Of a stretch of DNA of 64,000 nt, positions 7,148 to 15,906 are shown piece after piece (position 1 is the stretch's first letter; every line of letters begins with the position of its first letter). The stretch comes from Brevundimonas sp. SORGH_AS_0993 (GTDB taxonomy: Bacteria > Pseudomonadota > Alphaproteobacteria > Caulobacterales > Caulobacteraceae). A program made the translations under genes and the position numbers. The notes beneath the pieces were generated by a model. That model worked only from the letters and a program-made list of their open reading frames with translations, made no database searches and was not told the origin of the DNA. Location: NCBI RefSeq assembly GCF_030818545.1, contig NZ_JAUTAH010000001.1, forward strand, positions 2,919,001 to 2,983,000, in the 5' to 3' direction.

Positions 7148-10131
7148 CGCCGCCCCCCTTCCGTCGTGGTCTGAACACCGCCGCGCACATTGCGCTGGGT
7201 GATCAGGCGCACGTCCTCCAGCACATTGCCCGGCGCCCCGTCGGTGGAGACGGCCAGGGCGATGGTGTTATGGCCCCGCGCATTCAGTATGCCCTCGGGC
7301 AGGGTGAAGACCCGCTGCGGCCCGACGTTGGCGATGAACTGGCCCATGTGCCAGCCGTTGACGAAGATGAGGACGCGATAGGCCCGGTCCGAGCGCGGCT
7401 TGTCGATGTCGCCGAACGCCAGGCCGATGGAGGCGTCCTGACCCTGGGGCACATTCAGGTCGAAGCCGGTGCGATACCAGGTCACGCCCGGCTGTAGGGC
7501 CTGACCCACCGTTGCGGCGCTCCAGGCCGTATCGTCGAACTGCGGCAGGTGCCAGCCATTGCGCTCGCCGAACAGGCCGCCGTTGTTGGCGACGCCGCGC
7601 ACGGTGTCGGTGAAGTCCTCGCCGCCCTGACGGCCCTGGATCTTCCAGGCGACGGGCACCGAGAAGCCGGGGCCGGCGCGCGGGCCGACCGAGACCGAGA
7701 CCAGGCCGCGCGCTTCCTTGTGGAAGTCGTTGGCGTCCAGGTTCCAGTTGTGGCCGTTGTTGCGGACCATCACCGACAGGACGTGCGGTCCCGGCGTGCG
7801 CGCGGCGGCGGGCAGGGTGAAGCGCGCCATGCCGGTGGTGATCGGGCGCGGCATTCCGGTGGGCAGTTCGTCCTGACCGACCAGTTCGCCGTCCAGGAAT
7901 AGTTGCAGCATCCCGGCGCCGCCCGCGCCATAGAACAGTTCGATCGTCTCGGCGTTCGGCCCGCCTTCGAACCGGCCGCGATACCAGACGTCGCCCTCGT
8001 GGAAGCCGTAGGCGTCCATAAGCATGTTCGGCTGGCCGTCGGGGCGCAGGGTGTTGCTGGCGTAGGCGCGGTTGTCGATCGCCTGCCAGTCGCGGTCGTC
8101 GAAGTCCGGCTTGGCCTCGGGCGATCCGGGAGCCGCGCGCCAGTTCGTCAGAACGGGCAGGGCGAAATCGGCCGGGCCGGGCAGGGCGGTGCGCGCCTCC
8201 AGCCCGCCAGAGGCCGTGGTGCGCGTGGCGACCGTCGCGCCGTTCCAGCGGACCGAACGGACGGGGGCCGACGACCACAGCTCCAGCGGCGTTTCGGCGT
8301 TGGTGTCGCCGGTCAGCAGCAGTTGTCCGCGCTCGATGCGGGCATGACGCAGCAACGCGGGACCCCGCACCAGCACCTCGCCCTGACGCCAGAAGCGCGC
8401 GGCCTCCTTCTCTTCGCCGATCAGCAGAAGCAGGTCGGGCCGACCGCCGCCGCTGATCTTCACGCGGGCCAGACCCTGATGGGCGTAGTCCAGCTTCAGG
8501 TCGCCGGTCGCCGGATCGAAGGCGGAACGGACCTGCCCCTCCAGCACCGTCACCGTCGGGGCCGAGGCGAAGCGCAGCATGGTCTGACCCGGCTCGTCCT
8601 TGCGGCCATACATCAGGACAACCGGCTGGCGCGCCGACGGCAGAACCGCCTGAACCTCGGACGTCGAATAGACCAGCCGCTGACCGGCCAGATCGACCCC
8701 GGCGACCAGCCATTTGGCGTCGAAGCCGTTCAGCGTCATCGGCACGACATAACGGCCGTCGGGCAGGTCGGCCGTGACGGTGAAGTCGTCGTTGGTCTGG
8801 CCGTTCGACGGCTTGTGCGTGACCAGCAGGAAGCGGGCGTCTGTCTCCGGGCTGCGGTTATGATAGACTTGGATGTTCGGCGACGAGATCTCGACCGGCC
8901 CGGCGGGGATCATCCCGGCCAGATCGGGAACCGACTCCAGCAGGCCCGCCAGCTGTTTCATCTCCTCGGCCTTGGGCCGCAGGTCGCGCGCCTCGGAGAT
9001 GGCCGCGCCATAGTCGTAGCTGGTGAAGACCACGGGCGCCGCCAGCCAACCCCAGCTGGTGCCGCCGAAGCCGACATAGATGCTCTGCAGCGAAATGCCG
9101 TTGGCCAGGTTCACGCCGTAGAAGACGCGCTGGAACCGCTCGCCGCGCTGGCGGGCGTTGCATTCGTAGCCGCCGTTGGAGCCCCAGTAGTCGAACCAGC
9201 CGCCGCCGATCTCGGCCATGAAGCCGGGCGTGGAGGGCGAGGCTGAGGCGCCGCCCTTGGCCCCGCCGGGACCATAGAAGCCCCAGTCGGGCGCCGCCGC
9301 GCCGCGCGTCGTCTGGCCGCCGACGGTGCAGGTGCCGCCGGGATAGCCGTCGAAGGCGTACAGATCGACCGGACCATGCACCACCTTGTCGACCGGCGAG
9401 TTCTCGGGCGCCCAATAGCCGTTGCGGCCCTGGTCGTTATGGAAGATCGGCACATTGATGCCGTCCGCCCGCGCCTTGGCGTATAGATGGTCCATGTAGC
9501 GCCGATGGGCGGGCGTCGTGACCGCCAGTTCGTTCTCGATCTGATAGAGGATGACCGAGCCCTGGTTGCCCCGGCCGTCGCCGTTGATCTGATGGCGGGC
9601 GATGATGGCGTTGATGTGGGTCATCCACTCGTCGGCGGCGGCCAGATACTCAGGCGAATCCGTGCGCGACGGCGCGCGCTGATTGACCAGCCAGCCAGGG
9701 AAGCCGCCGCGCGTCAGCTCGGCATTGGCGTAGGGGCCGGGCCGGACAATGACATAGAGGCCCTCTTCCTCCGACATCTTCAGCAACAGGTCGAGGTCGC
9801 GGATGCCGGTGAAGTCGTAAACCCCCTGTTTGGGGCTGTGGTAGCCCCAGTCGAAGTAGAAGGCGACGGTGTTGAATCCGCTGGCCTTCATCTTCTGCAG
9901 CACATCGCGCCACAGCTCGGGGCTGGGCAGACGGAAGGGATGCATTTCGCTGGACCAGATGACCAGGCGCTTGCCGTCGATCATCAGGGAGCGGGCGTCA
10001 TAGGAGACGCGGCCGAAGGTCTGGGCCGGGGCGGCGAAGTCGGCGGTGGCCTGGGCCGTCTGGGCGACGGCGGCGGAGGCCTGAACCAGCGGGGCGGCGG
10101 CGACGGCGGCCGCGAGGAGAAGCGCGCGCAT
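7144..10131 (-). CDS. Glycoside hydrolase family 35 beta-galactosidase
   Basis: This is a 995-residue exported GH35 enzyme that cleaves terminal beta-galactose, here probably from galactan side chains of RG-I. The ATG at 10131 is chosen because it starts a good signal peptide ending AVAQ and overlaps the rhaM stop as ATGA. An upstream in-frame extension has no such features. The catalytic TIM barrel begins with IWSSEMHPFR. The acid/base is E201 in QIENE, and the nucleophile probably lies in FMAEIGGGWF. C-terminal beta-sandwich domains of the usual multi-domain GH35 layout fill the rest. It sits between rhaM and an esterase gene. Confidence 0.9.
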   Translation of the reverse strand: MRALLLAAAVAAAPLVQASAAVAQTAQATADFAAPAQTFGRVSYDARSLMIDGKRLVIWSSEMHPFRLPSPELWRDVLQKMKASGFNTVAFYFDWGYHSPKQGVYDFTGIRDLDLLLKMSEEEGLYVIVRPGPYANAELTRGGFPGWLVNQRAPSRTDSPEYLAAADEWMTHINAIIARHQINGDGRGNQGSVILYQIENELAVTTPAHRRYMDHLYAKARADGINVPIFHNDQGRNGYWAPENSPVDKVVHGPVDLYAFDGYPGGTCTVGGQTTRGAAAPDWGFYGPGGAKGGASASPSTPGFMAEIGGGWFDYWGSNGGYECNARQRGERFQRVFYGVNLANGISLQSIYVGFGGTSWGWLAAPVVFTSYDYGAAISEARDLRPKAEEMKQLAGLLESVPDLAGMIPAGPVEISSPNIQVYHNRSPETDARFLLVTHKPSNGQTNDDFTVTADLPDGRYVVPMTLNGFDAKWLVAGVDLAGQRLVYSTSEVQAVLPSARQPVVLMYGRKDEPGQTMLRFASAPTVTVLEGQVRSAFDPATGDLKLDYAHQGLARVKISGGGRPDLLLLIGEEKEAARFWRQGEVLVRGPALLRHARIERGQLLLTGDTNAETPLELWSSAPVRSVRWNGATVATRTTASGGLEARTALPGPADFALPVLTNWRAAPGSPEAKPDFDDRDWQAIDNRAYASNTLRPDGQPNMLMDAYGFHEGDVWYRGRFEGGPNAETIELFYGAGGAGMLQLFLDGELVGQDELPTGMPRPITTGMARFTLPAAARTPGPHVLSVMVRNNGHNWNLDANDFHKEARGLVSVSVGPRAGPGFSVPVAWKIQGRQGGEDFTDTVRGVANNGGLFGERNGWHLPQFDDTAWSAATVGQALQPGVTWYRTGFDLNVPQGQDASIGLAFGDIDKPRSDRAYRVLIFVNGWHMGQFIANVGPQRVFTLPEGILNARGHNTIALAVSTDGAPGNVLEDVRLITQRNVRGGVQTTTEGGRR

Positions 10132-10448
10132 CAGGCTTGATGGAACATCAGTTGCAGGGGCCATTCGCGCGGCTTGTCGCCCGGCTCGACCTCCATCAGC
10201 GGCGCCATGTGCGTCCACCATTTGCGCATCAGGGGATGGTTGGGCAGGTCGTCCAGCGTATGGTCGTCCGCGCGGCGCAGAACCGCGAACAGCGACAGGG
10301 TCTCTTCGTCCAGGAAGATCGAATAGTCGCTGACGCCTCTGGCGGTCAGCAGTTCGGCCAGTTCGGGCCAGATGGCGTCGTGACGCGCCTTGTATTCCTG
10401 GACCGCGCCGGGCTTCAGCTGCATGCGGAAGGCGTGAAGCGAACTCAT
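10131..10448 (-). CDS. rhaM: L-rhamnose mutarotase
   Basis: This is a 105-residue dimeric ferredoxin-like protein that interconverts alpha- and beta-L-rhamnose. It matches E. coli RhaM in length and key positions: Y19, H23 and W27 in the YKARHDAIWPEL segment, and the W77-W78 pair. It has no signal peptide, so it acts in the cytoplasm, supplying the anomer used by the rhamnose dehydrogenase encoded near 29.5 kb. A Shine-Dalgarno GGAGGA lies just before the ATG. It overlaps the GH35 start by ATGA, an unusual pairing of a cytoplasmic epimerase with a secreted glycosidase. Confidence 0.95.
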   Translation of the reverse strand: MSSLHAFRMQLKPGAVQEYKARHDAIWPELAELLTARGVSDYSIFLDEETLSLFAVLRRADDHTLDDLPNHPLMRKWWTHMAPLMEVEPGDKPREWPLQLMFHQA

Positions 10449-10534
10449 GATTCCTCCAGTTCCGATTATTCGGTATTCTGTTTCATCATTTGGTAGTGCG
10501 TCGCATCGCGCCCGTCAAATCGGCTGGGGCGCGG

Positions 10535-11743
10535 TCAATCGCCGCGCGGGCGCTCGCGGCTGGCGGTCAGGCTGGGCGCGATGGCGGTCTCGGCCATCGG
10601 CGGCGTGTCGGGCGTGAAGCGGCGGAAGTTCGGCGCGACATGGGCCGCGAGATCGGGCGCCTTTTCCGCGATCTGGGCGGCCACGGCGTGGGCCAGCAGC
10701 CAGGCGCCCGCATTGTCGTGATGGGTGTGGTCCGCCCCGCCGTCGTTGAACAGGCGCGCCGCCTGATCGGGACCCAGGGCCTCATAGATGCGACGCGAGG
10801 CGTCGTTCAGGTCGATCAGCGGCACGTCCTCCTCGCGCGCGACCCGACGTGCGGCCTCGGCATAGGCGCCCAGCGTATCCTGGATGCGTCCGTCACGGAA
10901 GTTGCGACGCTCGGGCGAGGTCACCAGGATGGGATGGGCGCCGCGTCGCTTCGCCTCGGCGATGAAGACCTTCAGATAGGCCGGATAGGTCGTCTCGGGA
11001 TCGGCGTAGGTCTGAGGCCACTGGGTCTTCTGGTCGTTGTGGCCGAACTGGATCAGCAGCCAGTCCCCGGCCTTCAGCGTGGTCAGGATCTTGGCCAGGC
11101 GCAGCTCGCTGAGGAAGGATTTCAGCGTCTCTCCCGACTGGGCGTAGTTGGCCACCGCGACATCGGGCGTCAGCAGGGCGGGCAGCATCTGGCCCCAGCT
11201 GGCCGCAGGTTCCGACGGCTGGTCGGTGACGGTGGAATCGCCCGCCAGATAGACCACCGGCGCCTCGACCGGCTCGATGTCGATGGCCGCCACCTGCGGG
11301 CGATCCAGAAACTCCAGCGTCAGCCGGTCGTCCCAGGTGCGCGAGGCCAGTTCCTGAGGCGTCAGGACCACGGCCGTTCCGCCCGGCGCATTGGCCGGCG
11401 GCGGGGGCAGGGCGGGGCCGCGCACATGGACCAGGAAGCTGCGCGTCTGGTAGGCGCCGGGGGCGGTGACGACATCGCGCACCATCAACCGGCGGGCCTC
11501 GGCCTTGACCGTGGTGCGCCCCGCCTGGGCGCCGCCGAAGCGGATGGTGACGCGATAGACGCCTTCGGGCACGGCAACGGAAAACAGATAGCCGTCCGAT
11601 GCGCCGCCCGGCTCGAACCCATAGGCGTTCGGCTGATAGGTCTGGCTAGGCTGAACCGCGATCCGGTCCGGCGCGGTCGGCTGGGCCGCCAGATCGAACC
11701 GCCAGGTCGAGATCGCCGCCGCCATGAGGATCGCCGTCAGCAT
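10535..11743 (-). CDS. Rhamnogalacturonan acetylesterase (SGNH/GDSL, CE12-like)
   Basis: This is a 402-residue esterase that removes acetyl groups from RG-I galacturonate so that lyases can act. An N-terminal beta domain (about residues 10-160, with the YGFEPGG motif) precedes an SGNH domain. Block I is GDST with nucleophile S170, block III is GHND with N236, and D338/H341 lie in DHTHHD. This layout is typical of bacterial RhgT-type enzymes. The N-terminus is short and only weakly hydrophobic, so export is uncertain. It lies in the kduI-kduD-kdgK operon, 28 bases after kdgK. Confidence 0.88.
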   Translation of the reverse strand: MLTAILMAAAISTWRFDLAAQPTAPDRIAVQPSQTYQPNAYGFEPGGASDGYLFSVAVPEGVYRVTIRFGGAQAGRTTVKAEARRLMVRDVVTAPGAYQTRSFLVHVRGPALPPPPANAPGGTAVVLTPQELASRTWDDRLTLEFLDRPQVAAIDIEPVEAPVVYLAGDSTVTDQPSEPAASWGQMLPALLTPDVAVANYAQSGETLKSFLSELRLAKILTTLKAGDWLLIQFGHNDQKTQWPQTYADPETTYPAYLKVFIAEAKRRGAHPILVTSPERRNFRDGRIQDTLGAYAEAARRVAREEDVPLIDLNDASRRIYEALGPDQAARLFNDGGADHTHHDNAGAWLLAHAVAAQIAEKAPDLAAHVAPNFRRFTPDTPPMAETAIAPSLTASRERPRGD

Positions 11744-11771
11744 CGCGGGTCTTTCCTTGTCAGGGTTCGGC

Positions 11772-12815
11772 CTATCGCCGGATATCGAACCCGCCGTCGC
11801 CCATGGCGGCGTGGACGTCTTCGGCGGAGACCAGGTTGAAGTCGCCGGGGATGGAGTGTTTCAGGCCGGCGGCGGCCAGCCCGAAGTCCAGGGCCTGCTG
11901 ATCGGGCCAGCCGCTCCACAGACCGAACAGTACGCCGGCGGCGAAGGCGTCGCCGCCGCCGACGCGGTCCACAACGCCTGTCATGTGCAGGGCGGGCGCC
12001 AGGGTCTCGATCACATTGTCCCCATCACGGGTCAGCATCACCGCCGACAACGCATGGTCGGTGACGCTGTCCTGAACCCGCTGGGTGCAGGCGATGCGCT
12101 CCAGTCGGGGGAAGGCGGCGAAGGCGGCGGCGGCGGCCCGACGGCGACGTTCGCCCGGGTCGGGGCTGTCGAAGGTCGTCTTCAGCACCAGGGCGAAGTC
12201 GCGGTCGTCGGCGAAGGCGATCGTGGCTCCCGCCAGCATCCGGCCCAGGGTCGCGTGCGGATCGCCGTCCCACTGTTCCCATAGCTTGCCGCGGAAGTTG
12301 CCGTCATAGCTGACCTTGACGCCCTTTCGGACGGCGGCATCGATCAGGGCGACGGCGGCGGCTGAGCCGTTCGGGCCGGTCGCGGGCGTGACGCCCGAGG
12401 CGTGCAGCCATTCGACGCCGTCCAGCAGCCGGTCCCAGTCGAAGACCTTGTTCACCTGTTCGACGAAGGCCGAACCAGCGCGGTCATAGAGCACTTCGGA
12501 CGGACGCCGCACCGCGCCCGGCGTCAGGAAATACAGCCCCATCCGGCCGGGCGTGAAGACGATGGGCGCGGTGTCGACGCCGTGCTGGCGCACCGCATCG
12601 CGGGCGGCGCGGCCCAGGGCGTTGTCGGGCAGGACGGTGGCCATGCGCGTCGGGACGCCGAACTGGGCCAGGGACACCGCGACATTGGCCTCGGCCCCGC
12701 CCGGACGCACGGTCAGGGCGGGGGACTGCAGCAGCAGCTCGTTCTGGTTCGGCGAAAGCCGCAGCAGCATCTCGCCGAAGCAGAGGATGCGGCGAGGAGA
12801 TGGAGCCTGGGTCAT
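11772..12815 (-). CDS. kdgK: 2-keto-3-deoxygluconate kinase (PfkB family)
   Basis: This is a 347-residue ribokinase-fold sugar kinase that phosphorylates 2-keto-3-deoxygluconate to KDPG. The N-terminal PfkB signature (GGAEANVAVSLAQFG, residues 39-53) and the C-terminal DRVGGGDAFAAG with catalytic D289 are intact. It lies 20 bases after kduD and 28 before the RG acetylesterase gene, so it completes the unsaturated-uronate branch. The KDPG aldolase that would follow is not in this window. No obvious Shine-Dalgarno precedes the ATG at 12815, suggesting coupling to the upstream gene. Confidence 0.92.
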   Translation of the reverse strand: MTQAPSPRRILCFGEMLLRLSPNQNELLLQSPALTVRPGGAEANVAVSLAQFGVPTRMATVLPDNALGRAARDAVRQHGVDTAPIVFTPGRMGLYFLTPGAVRRPSEVLYDRAGSAFVEQVNKVFDWDRLLDGVEWLHASGVTPATGPNGSAAAVALIDAAVRKGVKVSYDGNFRGKLWEQWDGDPHATLGRMLAGATIAFADDRDFALVLKTTFDSPDPGERRRRAAAAAFAAFPRLERIACTQRVQDSVTDHALSAVMLTRDGDNVIETLAPALHMTGVVDRVGGGDAFAAGVLFGLWSGWPDQQALDFGLAAAGLKHSIPGDFNLVSAEDVHAAMGDGGFDIRR

Positions 12816-12835
12816 ATGCGAACGCTAGCCGTGTC

Positions 12836-13594
12836 TCAGCGCGCCTGCCAGCCGCCGTCGACCGGCAAAATGGCGCCCTGGACATAGTCGGAGGCGCGGC
12901 TGGCCAGGAAGACGGCGGCGCCCCCCAGGTCCGACGGCTGGCCCCAGCGACCGGCGGGGATGCGGCCTAGGATCTCGGCCGAACGCACCGGGTCCTCGCG
13001 TAGGGCCTGGGTGTTGGCCGTGGCGAAATAGCCGGGGGCGATGGCGTTGGCGGTGATGCCGTGCGGCGCCCATTCGTTGGCCATCAGCTTGGTCAGGCCC
13101 GCCACGCCCGACTTGGACGCGGTGTAGGACGGCACGCGGATGCCGCCCTGGAAGGACAGCATGGAGGCGATGTTGATGATCTTGCCGCCGTCGCCTTGCT
13201 TGATGAACAGGCGGGCGACCGCCTGGCTCATGAAGAAGACGGTCTTCAGGTTGATGTTCATCACCAGGTCCCAGTCGGCCTCGGTGAAGTCCACCGCGTC
13301 GGCGCGGCGGATCAGACCGGCGTTGTTGACCAGGATGTCCACGCGGCCCATCGCCTCCAGCGCCTCGGCCAGCACGCGCTCGACCGGCGCGATGGAGGTC
13401 AGGTCGGCGCTGATGGCGTGGGCGCGGCGGCCCATGGCCTTCACCTGGGCGACCGTGTCGTCGGAATCGGACAGGGCGACCGAGACGATGTCGGCCCCCG
13501 CCTCGGCCAGGGCCAGGGCGATGCCCTGACCCAGACCCGTGTTGCCGCCCGTGACCAGCGCCACCTTGCCGGTCAGATCAAACGGATTGCTCAT
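12836..13594 (-). CDS. kduD: 2-keto-3-deoxygluconate 5-dehydrogenase
   Basis: This is a 252-residue short-chain dehydrogenase that reduces 2,5-diketo-3-deoxygluconate to 2-keto-3-deoxygluconate. The glycine motif is TGGNTGLGQG (residues 15-24), with catalytic S144, Y157 and K161. The MSNPFDLTGKVALVTGG opening is characteristic of KduD. The ATG at 13594 is preferred over a longer in-frame start because a GGGGAG Shine-Dalgarno lies before it and the extension would run through kduI. It lies 23 bases after kduI, its pathway predecessor. Confidence 0.95.
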   Translation of the reverse strand: MSNPFDLTGKVALVTGGNTGLGQGIALALAEAGADIVSVALSDSDDTVAQVKAMGRRAHAISADLTSIAPVERVLAEALEAMGRVDILVNNAGLIRRADAVDFTEADWDLVMNINLKTVFFMSQAVARLFIKQGDGGKIINIASMLSFQGGIRVPSYTASKSGVAGLTKLMANEWAPHGITANAIAPGYFATANTQALREDPVRSAEILGRIPAGRWGQPSDLGGAAVFLASRASDYVQGAILPVDGGWQAR

Positions 13595-13617
13595 TGGTGT
13601 TTTCTCCCCTGTCCCGA

Positions 13618-14475
13618 TCAGCGCAGCTGGCAGATGTCGAGCTTGCACATGTCGGTGTAGTCCAGGTTCTCGCCGCCCATGCCCCAGATGAAGGTGTAGT
13701 TGGAGGTGCCCGAACCCATGTGGATCGACCACGGCGGGCTGATCACCGCCTCGCCATCGGCCATGACGATGTGGCGCGCGTTGTCCGGCTCGCCCATGAA
13801 GTGGAAGACGCGGTCGTTCTCGCCCAGGCCGAAGTAGAGATAGGCCTCCGAACGACGGTCGTGCAGGTGCGGCGGCATGGTGTTCCACACCGAGCCGGGC
13901 TTCAGCACCGTCACGCCCAGCAGCAGTTGGCAGGACTTCACCTTCGCAGGGACGATATACTGATAGATGGTCCGCTCGTTCGACGTCTCCAGCGACCCCA
14001 TCTCCAGCGGCACGGCCTCGTCGATCGAGATTTTCGTCAGGTCGTAGCGGGCGTGGGCCGGCATGGCGATCAGGTAGAATTTGGCCGGTTCGGCCGCGTT
14101 CTTGGAGGCGAAGGTCACTTCGCTCGATCCCATCGGCACATACAGACCATCGCGGAAGGCCAGTTCGACGGTTTCGCCGTCGACGGTGATCGAACCGGCG
14201 CCGCCGATGTTGACCACGCCCAGTTCGCGCGCGTGCAGGAAGGGCTTGCCCGCCAGGGACGGCGGCTCGGAATGGGTGGGCAGGCTCAGGGCGCCTGAGA
14301 CCGGCATGGCCCCGCCCAGCACCATCCGCTCATTGTGCGAATAGTTCAGGCTGACCTTGTCCGGCGTGAACAGGCCGCCGACCAGATAGCGGTCGCGCAA
14401 CTGCTGGTTCGTCGCGCCTTCCATCATGTCCGGATGGGTCGCCTGATAAATCTTGTCGTACATGGGATCGGACAT
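13618..14475 (-). CDS. kduI: 5-keto-4-deoxyuronate isomerase
   Basis: This is a 285-residue cupin-fold zinc isomerase that converts 5-keto-4-deoxyuronate (from unsaturated galacturonate) to 2,5-diketo-3-deoxygluconate in the cytoplasm. The metal ligands H203, H205, E210 and H252 all align with the E. coli set at a constant offset of seven, and [11 protein letters not shown] and [12 protein letters not shown] are family signatures. A Shine-Dalgarno AAGGA precedes the ATG at 14475. It is the first gene of the minus-strand run and faces the GH105 gene across a 299-base promoter region. Confidence 0.96.
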   Translation of the reverse strand: MSDPMYDKIYQATHPDMMEGATNQQLRDRYLVGGLFTPDKVSLNYSHNERMVLGGAMPVSGALSLPTHSEPPSLAGKPFLHARELGVVNIGGAGSITVDGETVELAFRDGLYVPMGSSEVTFASKNAAEPAKFYLIAMPAHARYDLTKISIDEAVPLEMGSLETSNERTIYQYIVPAKVKSCQLLLGVTVLKPGSVWNTMPPHLHDRRSEAYLYFGLGENDRVFHFMGEPDNARHIVMADGEAVISPPWSIHMGSGTSNYTFIWGMGGENLDYTDMCKLDICQLR

Positions 14476-14774
14476 GGTCCTTGGCCTCGCGCAGGTTGAT
14501 CGCGACGTCCCATCTTCGAAGAACGGGCCGCCCCGAAGGCTTTAACAGAGTCTCAGCGCCGTTCTTGACGGGGCATTTATGCTCACATAATGAGAGTGGC
14601 ATATAAGAAATGGGACGGCGTTGCTAGGCGCCGTTTTCGGGAATAGGGTTGGAAACTGTCGGGGAGGCCAAGGGCGCGTGAGACGGCTTGTCGCTGTCGC
14701 GCCCATGGAAATCCCTGCCTGTTCATCTCCGCCCTGATGTGAATGACGGCGCCTCGGCGCCTTGGGAATCCGCA
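14476..14774. promoter_or_regulatory. Divergent promoter region, kduI / GH105
   Basis: This 299-base gap separates two divergent pectin operons. On the plus strand TTGACG (14565-14570) and TAATGA (14588-14593) are 17 bases apart, a good housekeeping-type promoter for GH105. A small inverted repeat CTCA-CATAA-TGAG (14582-14594) overlaps the -10 element and could be an operator. The resulting leader would be about 175 bases long. No gene is visible in it, and I could not place a convincing minus-strand promoter. Confidence 0.5.
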
Positions 14775-15881
14775 ATGCCGAACCTGATCCACGACCTGCC
14801 TTACGCCGACGTCCGCGACGCCATCGCGCGCCTGATGGACAATCTGGTGAACATCAAGGACGACACCGGCGAGTTCCTGCTGCGTCTGGAAGACGGCCGG
14901 GTGATCGACACCAAGGGTTGGAACGACTGGGAATGGACCCACGGCATCGGCCTCTACGGCATCTACAAGCTGTATGAGCAGACCAATGATCCGGCCGCGC
15001 TGGATATCATGCTGAACTGGTTCCGCGACCGGTTCGCCGCCGGGACGCCGACCAAGAACATCAACACCGTCTCGCCCTTCCTGACCCTGGCCTATCTGTA
15101 CGAACAGACGGGCGACCAGACCTTCATTCCCTACCTCGACACCTGGGCGGAATGGCTGATGGACGGCCTGCCCCGGACCGAGGAGGACGGCTTCCAGCAC
15201 ATCGTCTTCAACGACGAGAACCCGCAGGAGCTCTGGGACGACACCTTGATGATGAGCGTCCTGCCGCTGGCCAAGATCGGCCTGGTGCTGGACCGCCCGC
15301 ACTATGTCGAGGAGGCCAAGAAGCAGTTCCTCATCCACATCAAATATCTGTTCGACCGCAAGACCGGCCTGTGGTTCCACGGCTGGACCTTCCTGGGACG
15401 GCACAACTTCGCCGACGCCCTGTGGGCGCGCGGCAATTGCTGGGTCACGATCGCCATTCCGGAGTTCATCGAACTGCTGGACCTGCCGCCCGAGGACAGC
15501 CTGCGTCGCTTCCTGATCGAGACGCTGGAGGCCCAGGTGAAGGCCCTGGCCCAGCATCAGGACGAAAGCGGTCTGTGGCGCACCCTGATCCCGGATCACG
15601 ACAGCTATCTGGAGGCCTCGGCCACCGCCGGCTTCGCCTACGGAATCCTGAAGGCGGTCCGCAAACGCTACATCAGCGCCGAATACGCCCCGATGGCGCT
15701 GAAGGCCGTCAAGGGGGTCCTGGCCAACATCTCGGACGACGGCGAACTGCAGCAGGTGTCGTTCGGCACGCCGGTCTTCGACGATCTGCAGGGCTACAGG
15801 GACATTCCTCTGACCTCCATGCCCTACGGCCAGTCCCTGGCGATCCTGTGCCTGGGTGAATTCCTGCGCCAGTACATCTGA
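14775..15881 (+). CDS. GH105 unsaturated rhamnogalacturonyl hydrolase (YteR-like)
   Basis: This is a 368-residue alpha6/alpha6-barrel enzyme that hydrates the double bond of unsaturated galacturonyl residues, releasing unsaturated galacturonate from rhamnose. Length and pattern match YteR (373 residues). D156 in WDDTLMM is the expected catalytic aspartate. The ATG at 14775 is preferred to a TTG further upstream, because the protein then begins like other GH105 members and a GGGAA sequence precedes it. There is no signal peptide, so hydrolysis is cytoplasmic. The next gene, a GPH-type transporter, begins 25 bases later, suggesting import of the disaccharide followed by cleavage. Confidence 0.93.
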   Translation: MPNLIHDLPYADVRDAIARLMDNLVNIKDDTGEFLLRLEDGRVIDTKGWNDWEWTHGIGLYGIYKLYEQTNDPAALDIMLNWFRDRFAAGTPTKNINTVSPFLTLAYLYEQTGDQTFIPYLDTWAEWLMDGLPRTEEDGFQHIVFNDENPQELWDDTLMMSVLPLAKIGLVLDRPHYVEEAKKQFLIHIKYLFDRKTGLWFHGWTFLGRHNFADALWARGNCWVTIAIPEFIELLDLPPEDSLRRFLIETLEAQVKALAQHQDESGLWRTLIPDHDSYLEASATAGFAYGILKAVRKRYISAEYAPMALKAVKGVLANISDDGELQQVSFGTPVFDDLQGYRDIPLTSMPYGQSLAILCLGEFLRQYI

Positions 15882-15906
15882 CGCGGCGCGGTCTGGAGAA
15901 GTCGAG

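Noticed and set aside
12836..13888. Longer start for kduD reaching back into kduI
   Set aside because: The extra N-terminal residues are out-of-frame kduI shadow. The ATG at 13594 has a good ribosome site and the canonical KduD opening.
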